Below are positions 17,223 through 25,764 of a stretch of DNA of 64,000 bases, piece by piece. A program made the translations under genes and the position numbers. A model generated the notes under the pieces. The model was not told the origin of the DNA, did not search any database, and was given only the letters and a program-made list of their open reading frames with translations. The number at the start of each line of letters is the position of its first letter. The first letter of the stretch is position 1. This DNA is from Pseudomonas sp. GD04091 (GTDB lineage: Bacteria > Pseudomonadota > Gammaproteobacteria > Pseudomonadales > Pseudomonadaceae). The stretch lies in contig NZ_JAOEBG010000028.1 in NCBI RefSeq assembly GCF_029836165.1, positions 1-64,000 on the forward strand, in the 5' to 3' direction.

Positions 17223-18410
17223 ATGAACACCCCGACTCTCGGCCGCGCCCTGCTCCTGCTGATGGCCACCGCCACCGGCCTGGCCGTGGCCAGCAACTAC
17301 TACGCGCAACCGCTGCTGCACAGCATCGCCCAGCAGTTCGGCCTGAGCACCGCCAGTGCCGGCACCATCGTCATCGCCGCGCAACTCAGCTATGGCGCCG
17401 GGCTGTTACTGCTGGCACCGCTGGGCGATCTGTTCGAGCAGCGCCGGTTGATCGTGACCATGGTGCTGATCGCCACGGCGGGGCTGGTGATCAGTGCCTG
17501 CGCGCCAAGCCTGCCCTGGCTGATCCTCGGCACGGCGTTGACCGGGCTGTTCTCGGTAGTGGCCCAGGTGCTGGTGCCCATGGCTGCCGCCCTCAGCCCG
17601 CCTGAACAGCGTGGCCGGGCCGTGGGCACGCTGATGAGTGGCCTGCTGCTGGGCATCCTGCTGGCACGCACCGCCGCCGGCTTCATGGCCGAGCTGGGCG
17701 GCTGGCGCAGCATCTACGTGCTGGCCGCGGTGCTGATGGCGATCACCGCCCTGGCCCTGTACCGCAGCTTGCCGCGGCACCACAGCCATGCCGGGCTGAA
17801 ATACCCGGCGCTGATCGGCTCGGTGTTCCGCCTGTTCATCGAGGAGCCGGTGTTGCGCCTGCGCTCGCTGCTGGGACTGCTGGCTTTCAGCCTGTTCGCG
17901 CTGTTCTGGACGCCGCTGGCGTTCCTGCTGAGCGAGGCGCCGTACCACTACTCCGATGCGGTGATCGGCCTGTTCGGCCTGGCTGGCGCGGTCGGCGCGC
18001 TGGCCGCCAACTGGGCCGGGCGCCTGGCCGATCGTGGCAAGGGGCCGCTGGGAACCACGGTGGGGCTGGTGGCGCTGCTGGTGTCCTGGGTGCCGCTGGC
18101 CTTGGCGCAAAGTTCGCTGGTGGCGCTGCTGATCGGCGTGCTGTTGCTCGACCTGGCGGTGCAGCTGATCCATGTGAGCAACCAGAACGCGGTGATCGTG
18201 CTGCGGCCCGAGGCGCGTACACGGCTCAATGCCGGGTATATCACCTGCTACTTCATCGGTGGGGCGCTGGGTTCGTTGCTGGGGACGCAGCTGTTCGAGG
18301 TGCACGGCTGGAATGGAATCGTGATCGCAGGATTGCTGATCGGCGCGCTGGCGCTTGTGGTATGGGCACTGGCGGAACGCAGACGGGTGAAGGCAGCGGT
18401 GAAGGCCTGA
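17223..18410 (+). CDS. MFS transporter (YnfM/arabinose-efflux-like)
   Basis: 395 aa, about 12 transmembrane helices. MATATGLAVASNYYAQPLL at the start is characteristic of a subgroup of drug or sugar-efflux MFS permeases. The motif A region reads LLLLAPLGDLFEQRRLI between helices 2 and 3. It is divergent from a LysR regulator. The substrate cannot be read from sequence. It ends at a hairpin shared with the convergent aprF gene. Confidence 0.87.
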   Translation: MNTPTLGRALLLLMATATGLAVASNYYAQPLLHSIAQQFGLSTASAGTIVIAAQLSYGAGLLLLAPLGDLFEQRRLIVTMVLIATAGLVISACAPSLPWLILGTALTGLFSVVAQVLVPMAAALSPPEQRGRAVGTLMSGLLLGILLARTAAGFMAELGGWRSIYVLAAVLMAITALALYRSLPRHHSHAGLKYPALIGSVFRLFIEEPVLRLRSLLGLLAFSLFALFWTPLAFLLSEAPYHYSDAVIGLFGLAGAVGALAANWAGRLADRGKGPLGTTVGLVALLVSWVPLALAQSSLVALLIGVLLLDLAVQLIHVSNQNAVIVLRPEARTRLNAGYITCYFIGGALGSLLGTQLFEVHGWNGIVIAGLLIGALALVVWALAERRRVKAAVKA

Positions 18411-18431
18411 AAGCGTTTCAGTGACAACAGC

Positions 18432-18463
18432 GGCCTCATCGCCGGCTTGCCGGCGATGAGGCC
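18432..18463. terminator. Perfect hairpin between convergent MFS gene and aprF
   Basis: 14-bp perfectly paired arms GGCCTCATCGCCGG / CCGGCGATGAGGCC with a 4-nt loop. There is no clear T-tract, so it could be a REP-like element acting as a transcription barrier at the end of the aprA-F operon and of the MFS gene. Confidence 0.6.
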
Positions 18464-18473
18464 AGTGCGGGAT

Positions 18474-19823
18474 TCAGGGCTTACCCTCGATGAATGCTTC
18501 GTCCACCCGTGCCAGCTGTGTCTCGCTCAGCCCCCCCGCCTGGTAGTGCAGCTTGATCCACGCCAGCAGGTAGTCGTAGCGCGCCTGGGCCAGGTCACGG
18601 CGGGTGGTGGCCAACTGCTGTTCGGCGTTGAGCACGTCCAGGTTCACCCGCTCGCCACCCTGCACGCTCTTGCGCGTGGACACCACCAGCGCCTCGGCCG
18701 CCACCAGCGCCCGCTCATACGCACGCAAGCGGCTGGCGCCGGACTGGCAGGCGTTGTACTGCTTGCGCAGCTCGATCAGGGCACTGCGGGTATTGCCATC
18801 GAGCTCGTACTCGGCCTGTTCCAGATGCCGGCTGGCCTGGCGGGTCGAGGCCGACACCCCGCCCCCGGCAAAGATCGGCACACTGACCTCGATGCCCACG
18901 GTGTTGGTGTCGTAGCGCTGGTTGTAGGTGTTGCCGCTGTCCGACTCCTGACGCCGCGAGGTGGCGAACGCGGTGACCTTGGGCAGGTGCCCGGCGCGGT
19001 TGCGCTCGACTTCGTGGCGCGCCACTTCCAGTGCCTGGCGTGAAGACGCCAGCTGCGGATTGTTGGCCAGCGCCCGCTCCTGCCAGGCACCGTAGCCACT
19101 CGGGTCGACCACCGGCAGGGCGAAGCCGACGCGCAAGGGCGCCAGCTCCTCGACACGCACCGCCGGCTCGCCGATCAGCGCGCCCAGCTCACGCAGCGCG
19201 GCGTCCTGATCGTTGCGCGCCTGGATCTCTTCGGCGTCGGCCAGCTCGTAGCGGGCCTGGGCTTCGAGGATGTCGGTGCGCGTGCCTTCGCCTGCGTCGA
19301 ACAGCCGCTGGTTCTGCTGGAACTGCTGCCGGTAGGCCTGCTTGCTGGCCACGCTGATGGCGATCTGGTCCTGGGCGAACAGCGCCTGGGTGTAGCTGGT
19401 CATCACCCGTACCAGCAGTTGCTGGCTCTGATCGCGGAACGTCTCGTCGGCGAACAGCGCCTGGGCCACGCCCTTGCGGTAGCTGGAGTAGGCCTCGTAG
19501 TCGAACAGCGGCTGCTGGAGGATGAAGGTCGAGCCCATGCTGTCGTAGTGGCGGTCCTCCTTCTGCCGGCGCGAATCGCCCAGATAGCGCACCTCGGAAT
19601 CGTTGCGCCCCTTGTTGTAGCTGTACGACAGAGTGGGCAGCAGGCCGGCTCGGCCGATGGCGCGATACTCCTGGCCGGCCTCGCGGGCCTTGAACGCCGC
19701 CAGGTACAGCGGGTCGCGGCGCAGGGCCTGCTCGTATACCTGGAACGGCCCCATGGTCGCCTGGGCGGTGGCCGGCAGCCAGGCGCAGGCGATCAGCAGC
19801 CCGATCAGTGGGAACTTCTTCAC
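18474..19823 (-). CDS. aprF: TolC-family outer-membrane channel of the alkaline protease secretion system
   Basis: 449 aa outer-membrane factor of the type I secretion system. A signal peptide (MKKFPLIGLLIACAWLPATAQA) is followed by the two long coiled-coil OEP repeats (for example LRRDPLYLAAFKAREAGQEYRAIGRAGLLP). It starts with GTG at 19823, 10 nt after the aprE stop, and is the last gene of the operon. Role by family knowledge: it forms the outer-membrane exit for AprA with AprD and AprE. Confidence 0.93.
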   Translation of the reverse strand: MKKFPLIGLLIACAWLPATAQATMGPFQVYEQALRRDPLYLAAFKAREAGQEYRAIGRAGLLPTLSYSYNKGRNDSEVRYLGDSRRQKEDRHYDSMGSTFILQQPLFDYEAYSSYRKGVAQALFADETFRDQSQQLLVRVMTSYTQALFAQDQIAISVASKQAYRQQFQQNQRLFDAGEGTRTDILEAQARYELADAEEIQARNDQDAALRELGALIGEPAVRVEELAPLRVGFALPVVDPSGYGAWQERALANNPQLASSRQALEVARHEVERNRAGHLPKVTAFATSRRQESDSGNTYNQRYDTNTVGIEVSVPIFAGGGVSASTRQASRHLEQAEYELDGNTRSALIELRKQYNACQSGASRLRAYERALVAAEALVVSTRKSVQGGERVNLDVLNAEQQLATTRRDLAQARYDYLLAWIKLHYQAGGLSETQLARVDEAFIEGKP

Positions 19824-19833
19824 TGGGCGGTCC

Positions 19834-21126
19834 TTATTGTTCGGTCAAGGCGGTGCCTGCCCGGTCGAGCAGGGGTTTGAACAGGTAGTTGAGCAGCGAG
19901 CGCTCGCCGGTACGCACGAACAGTTCAGCGGGCATGCCCGGGCGAATCGCCAGTCCTTCCAGGCGCGCCAGCGCCTCTTCGCTGACCGTGCTGCGCAATA
20001 CGTAGTACGGCTGGCCGCTGCGCTCGTCGATCAACTGGTCGGCGGACACCAGCGCCACTTCCCCGGTCACCCGTGGCGTGCGGTTCTGGTTGAAGGCGGT
20101 GAACAGGATGTCCACCGGCAACTGCGGCGCCACCTTGTCCACCAGGTTCACCGGCAGGCGCCCTTCCACCTCCAGCGCGGCGCCCTGGGGCACGATTTCC
20201 AGCAGTGTGTCGCCGGCCCGCACCACGGCGCCCTCGGTGTGCACCGCGAGGTTGACCGCCACGCCATCGGCCGGCGCCAGGATCTCGCTGTGCTGCAACT
20301 CGAAGTGCGCGGAGTTGAGCTGCTGCTCCAGGGTCGCGGCCTTGACCTGGGCTTCGGCCAGTTGGCTGCGCACCTCCTTTTGATACTCCTCGCGGCGCTG
20401 TTGCAGGTTGAGCCGGGCTTCGACGATGACCTGTTCCAGCCGTGCGCTCTCGCCGGCGTTCTGCGCCAGGTCGCGCTGCACCTGCGACAGCTGCCGTTGA
20501 TACTCCAGCACGCGGTTGCGCGGTATGTAGCCGTCGCCGGCCAGCGGGCGCAGGCTGTCCAGCTGCTCGCGCAACGAGTCGGCCTGGGCCTGCAGGTCGC
20601 TGCGCGCCCGGCGCATGCCGGTCAGCTGGGCCTGGGAACCGTCGATGCTGGCGGCCAGCGCGCCTTGTTCGCGGGCCTGGGCCTGGCGGCGGCTGTCGAA
20701 CAACTGGCGCTGGCCTTCGAGGATCAGCGCCAGGCGGGCGTCGGCATCCTCGACAAGTTCCGCGGGAAACCGCACCTGGCTCAGGTTGTCACGCTCGCTC
20801 TGCCAGCGGGCCAGGGCGGCGCGGGTCATGCGGTACTGGGCCTGCAGCGCATCGACATCGGCCTGCACCTGAGTACGGTCGAGGCGAAACAGCGGTTCGC
20901 CCTGGCGCACCACCTGACCTTCACTGACCAGGATCCGGCTCACCACGCCGGCGGCCATGGACTGCACCGCCTTGCGCTTGCCCGACACCACCACGGTGCC
21001 TTGCACCGGTACGCCCTGATCGAGCGGGGCGAGGCTGGCCCAGGCCATGAAACCACCGAAACCGACCAGGGTCAGCAGCCAGCCCAGGCGGACATGAAAA
21101 CGTGCATCACGGGTCTGCCTGTTCAT
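19834..21126 (-). CDS. aprE: HlyD-family membrane fusion protein of the protease secretion system
   Basis: 430 aa periplasmic adaptor. One N-terminal transmembrane helix (about residues 13-31, LGWLLTLVGFGGFMAWASL), a biotinyl-lipoyl half-motif (VQGTVVVSGKRKAVQSMAAGVV), a long coiled coil, and the C-terminal barrel domain ending RTGERSLLNYLFKPLLDR. Its ATG overlaps the aprD stop by 4 nt, so the two are translationally coupled. It links AprD to AprF. Confidence 0.94.
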   Translation of the reverse strand: MNRQTRDARFHVRLGWLLTLVGFGGFMAWASLAPLDQGVPVQGTVVVSGKRKAVQSMAAGVVSRILVSEGQVVRQGEPLFRLDRTQVQADVDALQAQYRMTRAALARWQSERDNLSQVRFPAELVEDADARLALILEGQRQLFDSRRQAQAREQGALAASIDGSQAQLTGMRRARSDLQAQADSLREQLDSLRPLAGDGYIPRNRVLEYQRQLSQVQRDLAQNAGESARLEQVIVEARLNLQQRREEYQKEVRSQLAEAQVKAATLEQQLNSAHFELQHSEILAPADGVAVNLAVHTEGAVVRAGDTLLEIVPQGAALEVEGRLPVNLVDKVAPQLPVDILFTAFNQNRTPRVTGEVALVSADQLIDERSGQPYYVLRSTVSEEALARLEGLAIRPGMPAELFVRTGERSLLNYLFKPLLDRAGTALTEQ

Positions 21127-22844
21127 GCGCCACCTCCGGCCTGCATGGGGCGTTGCGCCGGGGCCTGGCCCATGGCGTGGAGGATGTCGCGGGCCGGACC
21201 GAAGCCCTGCATCCGGCCCTCGTTCATCACCAGCAGCTTGTCGGCCTGGGCCAGCGCCGCGCTGCGGTGGGTCACCAGCACCACGGTACGGCCCTGGGCC
21301 TTGAGCTGGACGATGGCGTTGGCCAGCGCGGCCTCGCCGTGGCTGTCGAGGTTGGAGTTGGGCTCATCGAGCACGATCAGCCGGGCATCGCCGTACAAGG
21401 CGCGAGCCAGGGCGATGCGCTGCTTCTGGCCGCCGGACAGATCGACGCCCTCCTCGCCCAGGCGCGTGTCGTAGCCCTGGGGCAGGCGCAGGATCAGTTC
21501 GTGCACCCCGGCGAGGCGGGCCGCTTCCACCACCTTGACGCCATCCAGCTCGCCGAAGCGGGCGATGTTCTCGGCGATGCTGCCGCGCAGCAGTTCGATG
21601 TTCTGCGGCAGGTAGCCGATGTGCGGGCCCAGGGCATCGCGGTCCCACTGACTGAGCTCGGCGCCGTCCAGGCGCACATGGCCGCTCAGGGTGGGCCAGA
21701 CGCCGACCAGCACCTTGGCCAGGGTCGACTTGCCCGATCCCGATGCACCCAACACACCGAGCAGTTCGCCTGGAGCCAGGGCAAAGTGCACCTGCTGCAG
21801 CGTGGCCAGGTTGCGCCCGGGCGGACCGGCGCTGATCTGCTCCACGGTCAGTTGCCCGGTCGGTGCCGGCAGGGGCATCGGCGTCGGGGGTTCAGGGTGA
21901 TCGCGCAGCAGATCGTCCAGGCGCTGGTAGGCCAGTTGCGCGCCGCTCCATTGCTTCCACACCGCGATCAGCTGGTCGATCGGCGCGAGCACCCGGCCCA
22001 TCAGGATGGAGCCGGCGATCATCATGCCTGGGGTCATCTGGCCCTCGATCACCAGCAGCGCGCCCAACCCCAGCACCAGCGACTGCAAGCACAGGCGCAG
22101 GCCCTTGCTGGTGGCGGTGATCACCGCGCTAGTGTCACTTGCCTTGTTCTGCAGGTCGAGGAAGCGCCCGTGCAGGTCGTACCAGCGTCGGCGCAGGGCG
22201 CCGAGCATACCCATCGCCTGGATGCTTTCGGCGCTTTGCAGCTGGCTGCCGGCCAGCAGCGTCGATTGCTGCTGAAATCCGCTGGCTTCGGCCAGGGTGG
22301 CATGGGTGAGGCGTTCGTTGAGCATGGCCAGGGCGATCAGCAGCAACGCACCGACCGTGGCCATCACGCCGAGCCAGACGTTGAAGGCGAAGATCACCGC
22401 AAGATAGATGGGAAACCACGGCGCGTCGAAGAAGGCGAACAGCGCCGGGCCGGTAATGAACTGGCGCAGTTGCGTCAGGTCGCCCAGGGCCTGCCCGGCG
22501 GCGCCATCGCGCTGGCGCAAGTTGCGTTCGAAGGCGGCGCGATAGACCTTCAGGTTGAAACTTTTTTCGAGCAGATTACCCACCCGAATGACAATGAAAC
22601 TGCGCACCGCTTCAAGCGCGCCTATATAAACGAAGAAGCCGACCACCATCAATGTCAGCACCCACAAAGTTGTGATGCTCTGTGAACTCAGTACACGATC
22701 GTACACTTGAAGCATATAAATGGATGGCACCAGCATGAGCAAGTTGATCAATGCCGTGAAACACCCCACGCTGATCAAGGTTGACTGATGTTCGCCGAGT
22801 GCCGCCCACAAAGGCGCCCCGGGCTTTTTGCTCGGTAGTTTCAT
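21123..22844 (-). CDS. aprD: Type I secretion ABC transporter for alkaline protease
   Basis: 573 aa fused permease-ATPase. Six transmembrane helices span the N-terminal ~300 residues (motif FFDAPWFPIYLAVIF near residue 135), followed by the ATPase with GASGSGKST (Walker A), VDLSGGQKQRIALARAL (signature) and LIVLDEPNSNLDSHGE (Walker B). There is no N-terminal C39 peptidase domain, as expected for transporters of RTX proteases with an uncleaved C-terminal signal. It is coupled to aprE by a 4-nt overlap. Confidence 0.95.
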   Translation of the reverse strand: MKLPSKKPGAPLWAALGEHQSTLISVGCFTALINLLMLVPSIYMLQVYDRVLSSQSITTLWVLTLMVVGFFVYIGALEAVRSFIVIRVGNLLEKSFNLKVYRAAFERNLRQRDGAAGQALGDLTQLRQFITGPALFAFFDAPWFPIYLAVIFAFNVWLGVMATVGALLLIALAMLNERLTHATLAEASGFQQQSTLLAGSQLQSAESIQAMGMLGALRRRWYDLHGRFLDLQNKASDTSAVITATSKGLRLCLQSLVLGLGALLVIEGQMTPGMMIAGSILMGRVLAPIDQLIAVWKQWSGAQLAYQRLDDLLRDHPEPPTPMPLPAPTGQLTVEQISAGPPGRNLATLQQVHFALAPGELLGVLGASGSGKSTLAKVLVGVWPTLSGHVRLDGAELSQWDRDALGPHIGYLPQNIELLRGSIAENIARFGELDGVKVVEAARLAGVHELILRLPQGYDTRLGEEGVDLSGGQKQRIALARALYGDARLIVLDEPNSNLDSHGEAALANAIVQLKAQGRTVVLVTHRSAALAQADKLLVMNEGRMQGFGPARDILHAMGQAPAQRPMQAGGGA

Positions 22845-22889
22845 GTTTCGCCCTTGCTCGCCTGGAACTTTAAAAGTTCCAGGCCGGGG

Positions 22890-23267
22890 TTATTTTTCCA
22901 GGCGCTCGAGCACCAGTTGTGTACCGCCCGGCGTGGTCCAGCCATAGCGCCTGGCACCTTCACGGCTGAAATGCACCACGGTGCTGCCATCGCCGCCCAC
23001 CAGCGCCAAGGTGTCGGGCGTCACCAACCAGCTGCCAGGGCGCAGGCCCAGCAACGCGCTGGCGCAGTCCAGGTCGCCCTCGACCACACCTTCGCTGGCG
23101 CCCAGGCGCAGGTTGCAGGCCTGGGTCTGTGGTTGTTCGGAGTACAGCGTCCAGTCACCGGCCAGTTGCGCGGCGTTGGGGAGTAACAGGCTGCTCGCCA
23201 TACCTACCTCGGTCATCGACATCAGGGGAATCGCGGCCAGCGCGATCGTTCGCACGGTTGCTCTCAT
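22890..23267 (-). CDS. aprI: Periplasmic alkaline protease inhibitor
   Basis: 125 aa. A signal peptide is likely cleaved after Ala24 (TEVGMA|SSLLLPNA). The mature N-terminal SSLLLPNAAQLAGDWTLY corresponds to the strand that in AprI/Inh inserts into the serralysin active-site cleft. The rest is a small beta barrel with a Cys pair (ACNLRLG, LDCAS). It protects the cell from AprA that folds in the periplasm. It lies between aprA and aprD, the usual order in P. entomophila and P. fluorescens. Confidence 0.92.
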   Translation of the reverse strand: MRATVRTIALAAIPLMSMTEVGMASSLLLPNAAQLAGDWTLYSEQPQTQACNLRLGASEGVVEGDLDCASALLGLRPGSWLVTPDTLALVGGDGSTVVHFSREGARRYGWTTPGGTQLVLERLEK

Positions 23268-23320
23268 TCATCGGCCTCGTCGGCAAAAGGGGCGACGCGC
23301 GAGCGCCGCCCCCTCGTACA

Positions 23321-24778
23321 TCAGACCACGATGTCGGTTGCAGCGGCCTGGCCGACGGTGGTCACCAGGAAATCAGCCAGGCTGTTTCCGGTGAAGTCCA
23401 CGGACAGGCTGCCCAGGTTGGTGGCCTGGTCGTAGGTCAGTACCGCCTCGCCGGCATGGCCGGTGAAGGCGTTGACGAACTGCAGCGGCAGCTTGTTCAC
23501 GGCGAAAGCCGAGATGGCCGACAGGTCGATCTTGTCCACACCCGAGGTGAAGTCCATGATCCGGTCCGGCGCCGCCTTGGTCGAGTCGCTGACGGCCGCG
23601 TACACGAAGGTGTCCGCGCCACTGCCACCCCACAGCTGGTCGGCGCCGCCGCCGCCGTAGATGATGTCGTTGCCGGCACCACCCTTGAGCACGTTGGCCA
23701 GCGCATTGCCGATCAGCAGGTCGTTGCCCGAGCCGCCGATGGCGTTTTCGATGGTCACGCCCTTGGCGATGGAGACGTTGCCGACCATGCCACCGACATC
23801 GGAGAACGACGCTTCGTTGAGGTTGATCTTCTGGTTCTGGGTGAACCCGGAGAAGTCGAAGGTGTCGTTGCCGCCACCGTCCCACACCGAGAACACCAGC
23901 TTCGACGAGGCCGAGGTGGCCGAGTAGAAGTCGCGATCAGCGGTGGAGTTGAAGCCGTAGGTGGTGTCGCTGGCACGGGTCGCGTAGTTGGCGCCGTAGA
24001 GCTTCTGGATCGCCAGTATGTCGTCCATCAGCGGGGCCGAGGCGTAGTACTGCCCGCCGCCCTTGACGAAGTTCTGCCCGTTGTTGCTCTCGCTCCAGTA
24101 GCTCATGACGCTGTAGCCGCGGGTGTCCTGGGCGTAATCGGCGTCACGGTAGGTCGGGTTGCCCTCGCCGGCGTTGTAGTCGCCGGGGTGGGACAGGCCG
24201 AGCACGTGACCGATCTCGTGGGTCAGGGTCTGGCGCCCGTAGTTGCCGGTGCCCGGGGTGATGTTGACCTGGTAGCCGCTGTTGATCAGGTACCAGGACT
24301 CGCCCTTGTGCGAACCCGGCTGGTCGAACGGCAGGTAGGCGAACGCGGCACCGCCATTGCTGGCGCTGAAGTTGCCGAAGGTCATGTGACCGTCACCACC
24401 GGAGGCAGACTCGGTGAAGGTGACCTTGGCCACGTCCGCCCAGGATTGCATGGAGAGCTTCGCCTGGGTTTTCTGCAGGTCGCTGAACTGGCTGAACGAG
24501 CCCAGGCCACGGCTGTAGAAGTCGGAGGGTGCCTTGGTCAGGAAGGTGTAGGTAAGGCTGATGGTGCCGTCCTTGTTCAGATCCTTCCAGGCAGCGCCAT
24601 CACGCAGCAGGTGGTCGGCGGCCTGGTCGACCGTGAACGACTTCTTGCCATTGATGTTCGCGCCACCGCGATCGTACTGGTGGGCAAAACTATTGATCAG
24701 GCCGTAGGAAGAACTCGGACCGTTCGGTTGCAGCACGGAAGCGGCCGAAACAATAGCGTTTTCTTTGACTTTCGACAT
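23321..24778 (-). CDS. aprA: Serralysin-family extracellular metalloprotease AprA
   Basis: 485 aa from the ATG at 24778, preceded by AAGGAAG. Zinc motif HEIGHVLGLSHP at residues 187-198 (His187, Glu188, His191, His197), Met-turn SVMSYW with Met225 and Tyr227. RTX nonapeptide repeats (GGSGNDLLIG, GGAGNDIIYGGGGADQLWGG) lie at about 348-387. The C-terminal uncleaved secretion signal ends DIVV, the DxxV type. No Sec signal peptide. Exported by AprDEF and inhibited by AprI. In P. entomophila the orthologue counters insect antimicrobial peptides; control by Gac or Prt systems is known there but not visible here. Confidence 0.97.
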   Translation of the reverse strand: MSKVKENAIVSAASVLQPNGPSSSYGLINSFAHQYDRGGANINGKKSFTVDQAADHLLRDGAAWKDLNKDGTISLTYTFLTKAPSDFYSRGLGSFSQFSDLQKTQAKLSMQSWADVAKVTFTESASGGDGHMTFGNFSASNGGAAFAYLPFDQPGSHKGESWYLINSGYQVNITPGTGNYGRQTLTHEIGHVLGLSHPGDYNAGEGNPTYRDADYAQDTRGYSVMSYWSESNNGQNFVKGGGQYYASAPLMDDILAIQKLYGANYATRASDTTYGFNSTADRDFYSATSASSKLVFSVWDGGGNDTFDFSGFTQNQKINLNEASFSDVGGMVGNVSIAKGVTIENAIGGSGNDLLIGNALANVLKGGAGNDIIYGGGGADQLWGGSGADTFVYAAVSDSTKAAPDRIMDFTSGVDKIDLSAISAFAVNKLPLQFVNAFTGHAGEAVLTYDQATNLGSLSVDFTGNSLADFLVTTVGQAAATDIVV

Positions 24779-25221
24779 GCAGGTTACTTCCTTGTGTACA
24801 AAAAAGCAGTTGATGTCAGACAGGCGTCTCCCACCTGGCGAGAGCATCCTGTCACTCGCCCTTATGAGGCGCAAAAAAACTGACACAAACTGAAACTTAT
24901 TGTCCAGCACTTTTTGACGCCATTTTTTCGTTTTCGAAAAAACAACTGCACCGCAATTATTTGCGCAAACTGAGAGGGATCAATGGCATCGGCTGCAACC
25001 ATTAGTTCCAGTCATGACTGTCGGGTTTTTATATATATCAAGTCGAAGTTTAGTTATGAAAAGGCGACTGCCGACTGTTCCGGCGAAACGCTGTTTCGTC
25101 TTGGCCTGCGCCGGCGCGACAACACGCCACACGACCCTCCGTCGCCTGGCCGTTGACTTGCCCCTTGGCCGGGCGCTCAGTAGGCGCTGGTCAAAAGCCC
25201 CCTTCCTGACAGGACGACACG
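24779..25221 (-). promoter_or_regulatory. Upstream region of aprA with two perfect palindromes
   Basis: No gene is seen in these 443 nt. The region is markedly AT-rich compared with its surroundings. It holds the 20-nt palindrome TTTTTTCG-TTTT-CGAAAAAA at 24923-24942 and the 12-nt palindrome CAGTCATGACTG at 25009-25020, next to an AT run (TTTTTATATATAT, about 25026-25038). On the minus strand TATATATA at this run could serve as a -10, giving a leader near 250 nt; no strong -35 was found. No RsmA-type ANGGA site stands out at the ribosome site beyond AAGGAAG. Confidence 0.45.
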
Positions 25222-25599
25222 ATGACAAGACTCACGGTGCAATCCGGCGATTTCTTGCAGGGTGAAGGCGAGTATCGCAATGGAGCGCTCACACTCAAGA
25301 CCCCACGCAGCCCCTCGCCCGGCGAGCGCATCTCGCTCACGCGCATCAAGGACCTGAAGCTGGCCAACCTCGAATCCACCCGCAGCCTGGGCGGCGCCCT
25401 GGGCTGGGGTGTGGCCGGCGCGCTGGTGGCCGGCCCGGTGGGCTTGCTGGCCGGCCTGCTGCTGGGCGGCAAGGAGGACGAGGTCACCTTCCTCGCCACC
25501 TTCAAGGATGGCCGCAAGCTGCTGGCGATCACCGACGGCAAGACCTGGTCGAAGATCGACGACAACTGGCGCCGGCACCAGCGGCCGGCGGCGGCCTGA
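25222..25599 (+). CDS. Conserved hypothetical protein with glycine-rich hydrophobic segment
   Basis: 125 aa. The N-terminal half is polar (LTVQSGDFLQGEGEYRNGALTLKTP). The middle, at about residues 57-84, is a Gly/Ala/Leu-rich hydrophobic hairpin (GGALGWGVAGALVAGPVGLLAG...) of glycine-zipper type. It ends EVTFLATFKDGRKLLAITDGKTWSKI, resembling a small beta domain. No signal peptide. The function is unknown; a membrane-inserting or oligomerising hairpin is inferred. It lies divergent from aprA and ahead of the TonB receptor but is separated from it by 165 nt with a REP-like hairpin. Confidence 0.65.
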   Translation: MTRLTVQSGDFLQGEGEYRNGALTLKTPRSPSPGERISLTRIKDLKLANLESTRSLGGALGWGVAGALVAGPVGLLAGLLLGGKEDEVTFLATFKDGRKLLAITDGKTWSKIDDNWRRHQRPAAA

Positions 25600-25624
25600 A
25601 TCGCGGCCTGCTTCACGCAGGCCT

Positions 25625-25653
25625 GGTGGGAGCGGCGAACCGCCACTCCCACC
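25625..25653. repeat. REP-like hairpin
   Basis: Near-perfect inverted repeat GGTGGGAGCGGC / CGCCACTCCCACC around GAAC, between the hypothetical gene and the TonB-dependent receptor. It resembles the other GTGGGAG-type repeats in the window. Confidence 0.55.
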
Positions 25654-25764
25654 TCCCTGCCCTGCTCCCCCTGAAAGGCCCGACAGCCTGCTAACATGGC
25701 GCCTTTTTGCCTGCCCGACAGCTGCCGAGCGATAACGGCGCGTCCGCTTTTCAAGGAGCCTTGC

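Noticed and set aside
24923..24942. AT palindrome upstream of aprA as a rho-independent terminator
   Set aside because: The stem is made almost wholly of A-T pairs with only one G-C step per arm pair block, and no upstream gene on either strand ends close to it.
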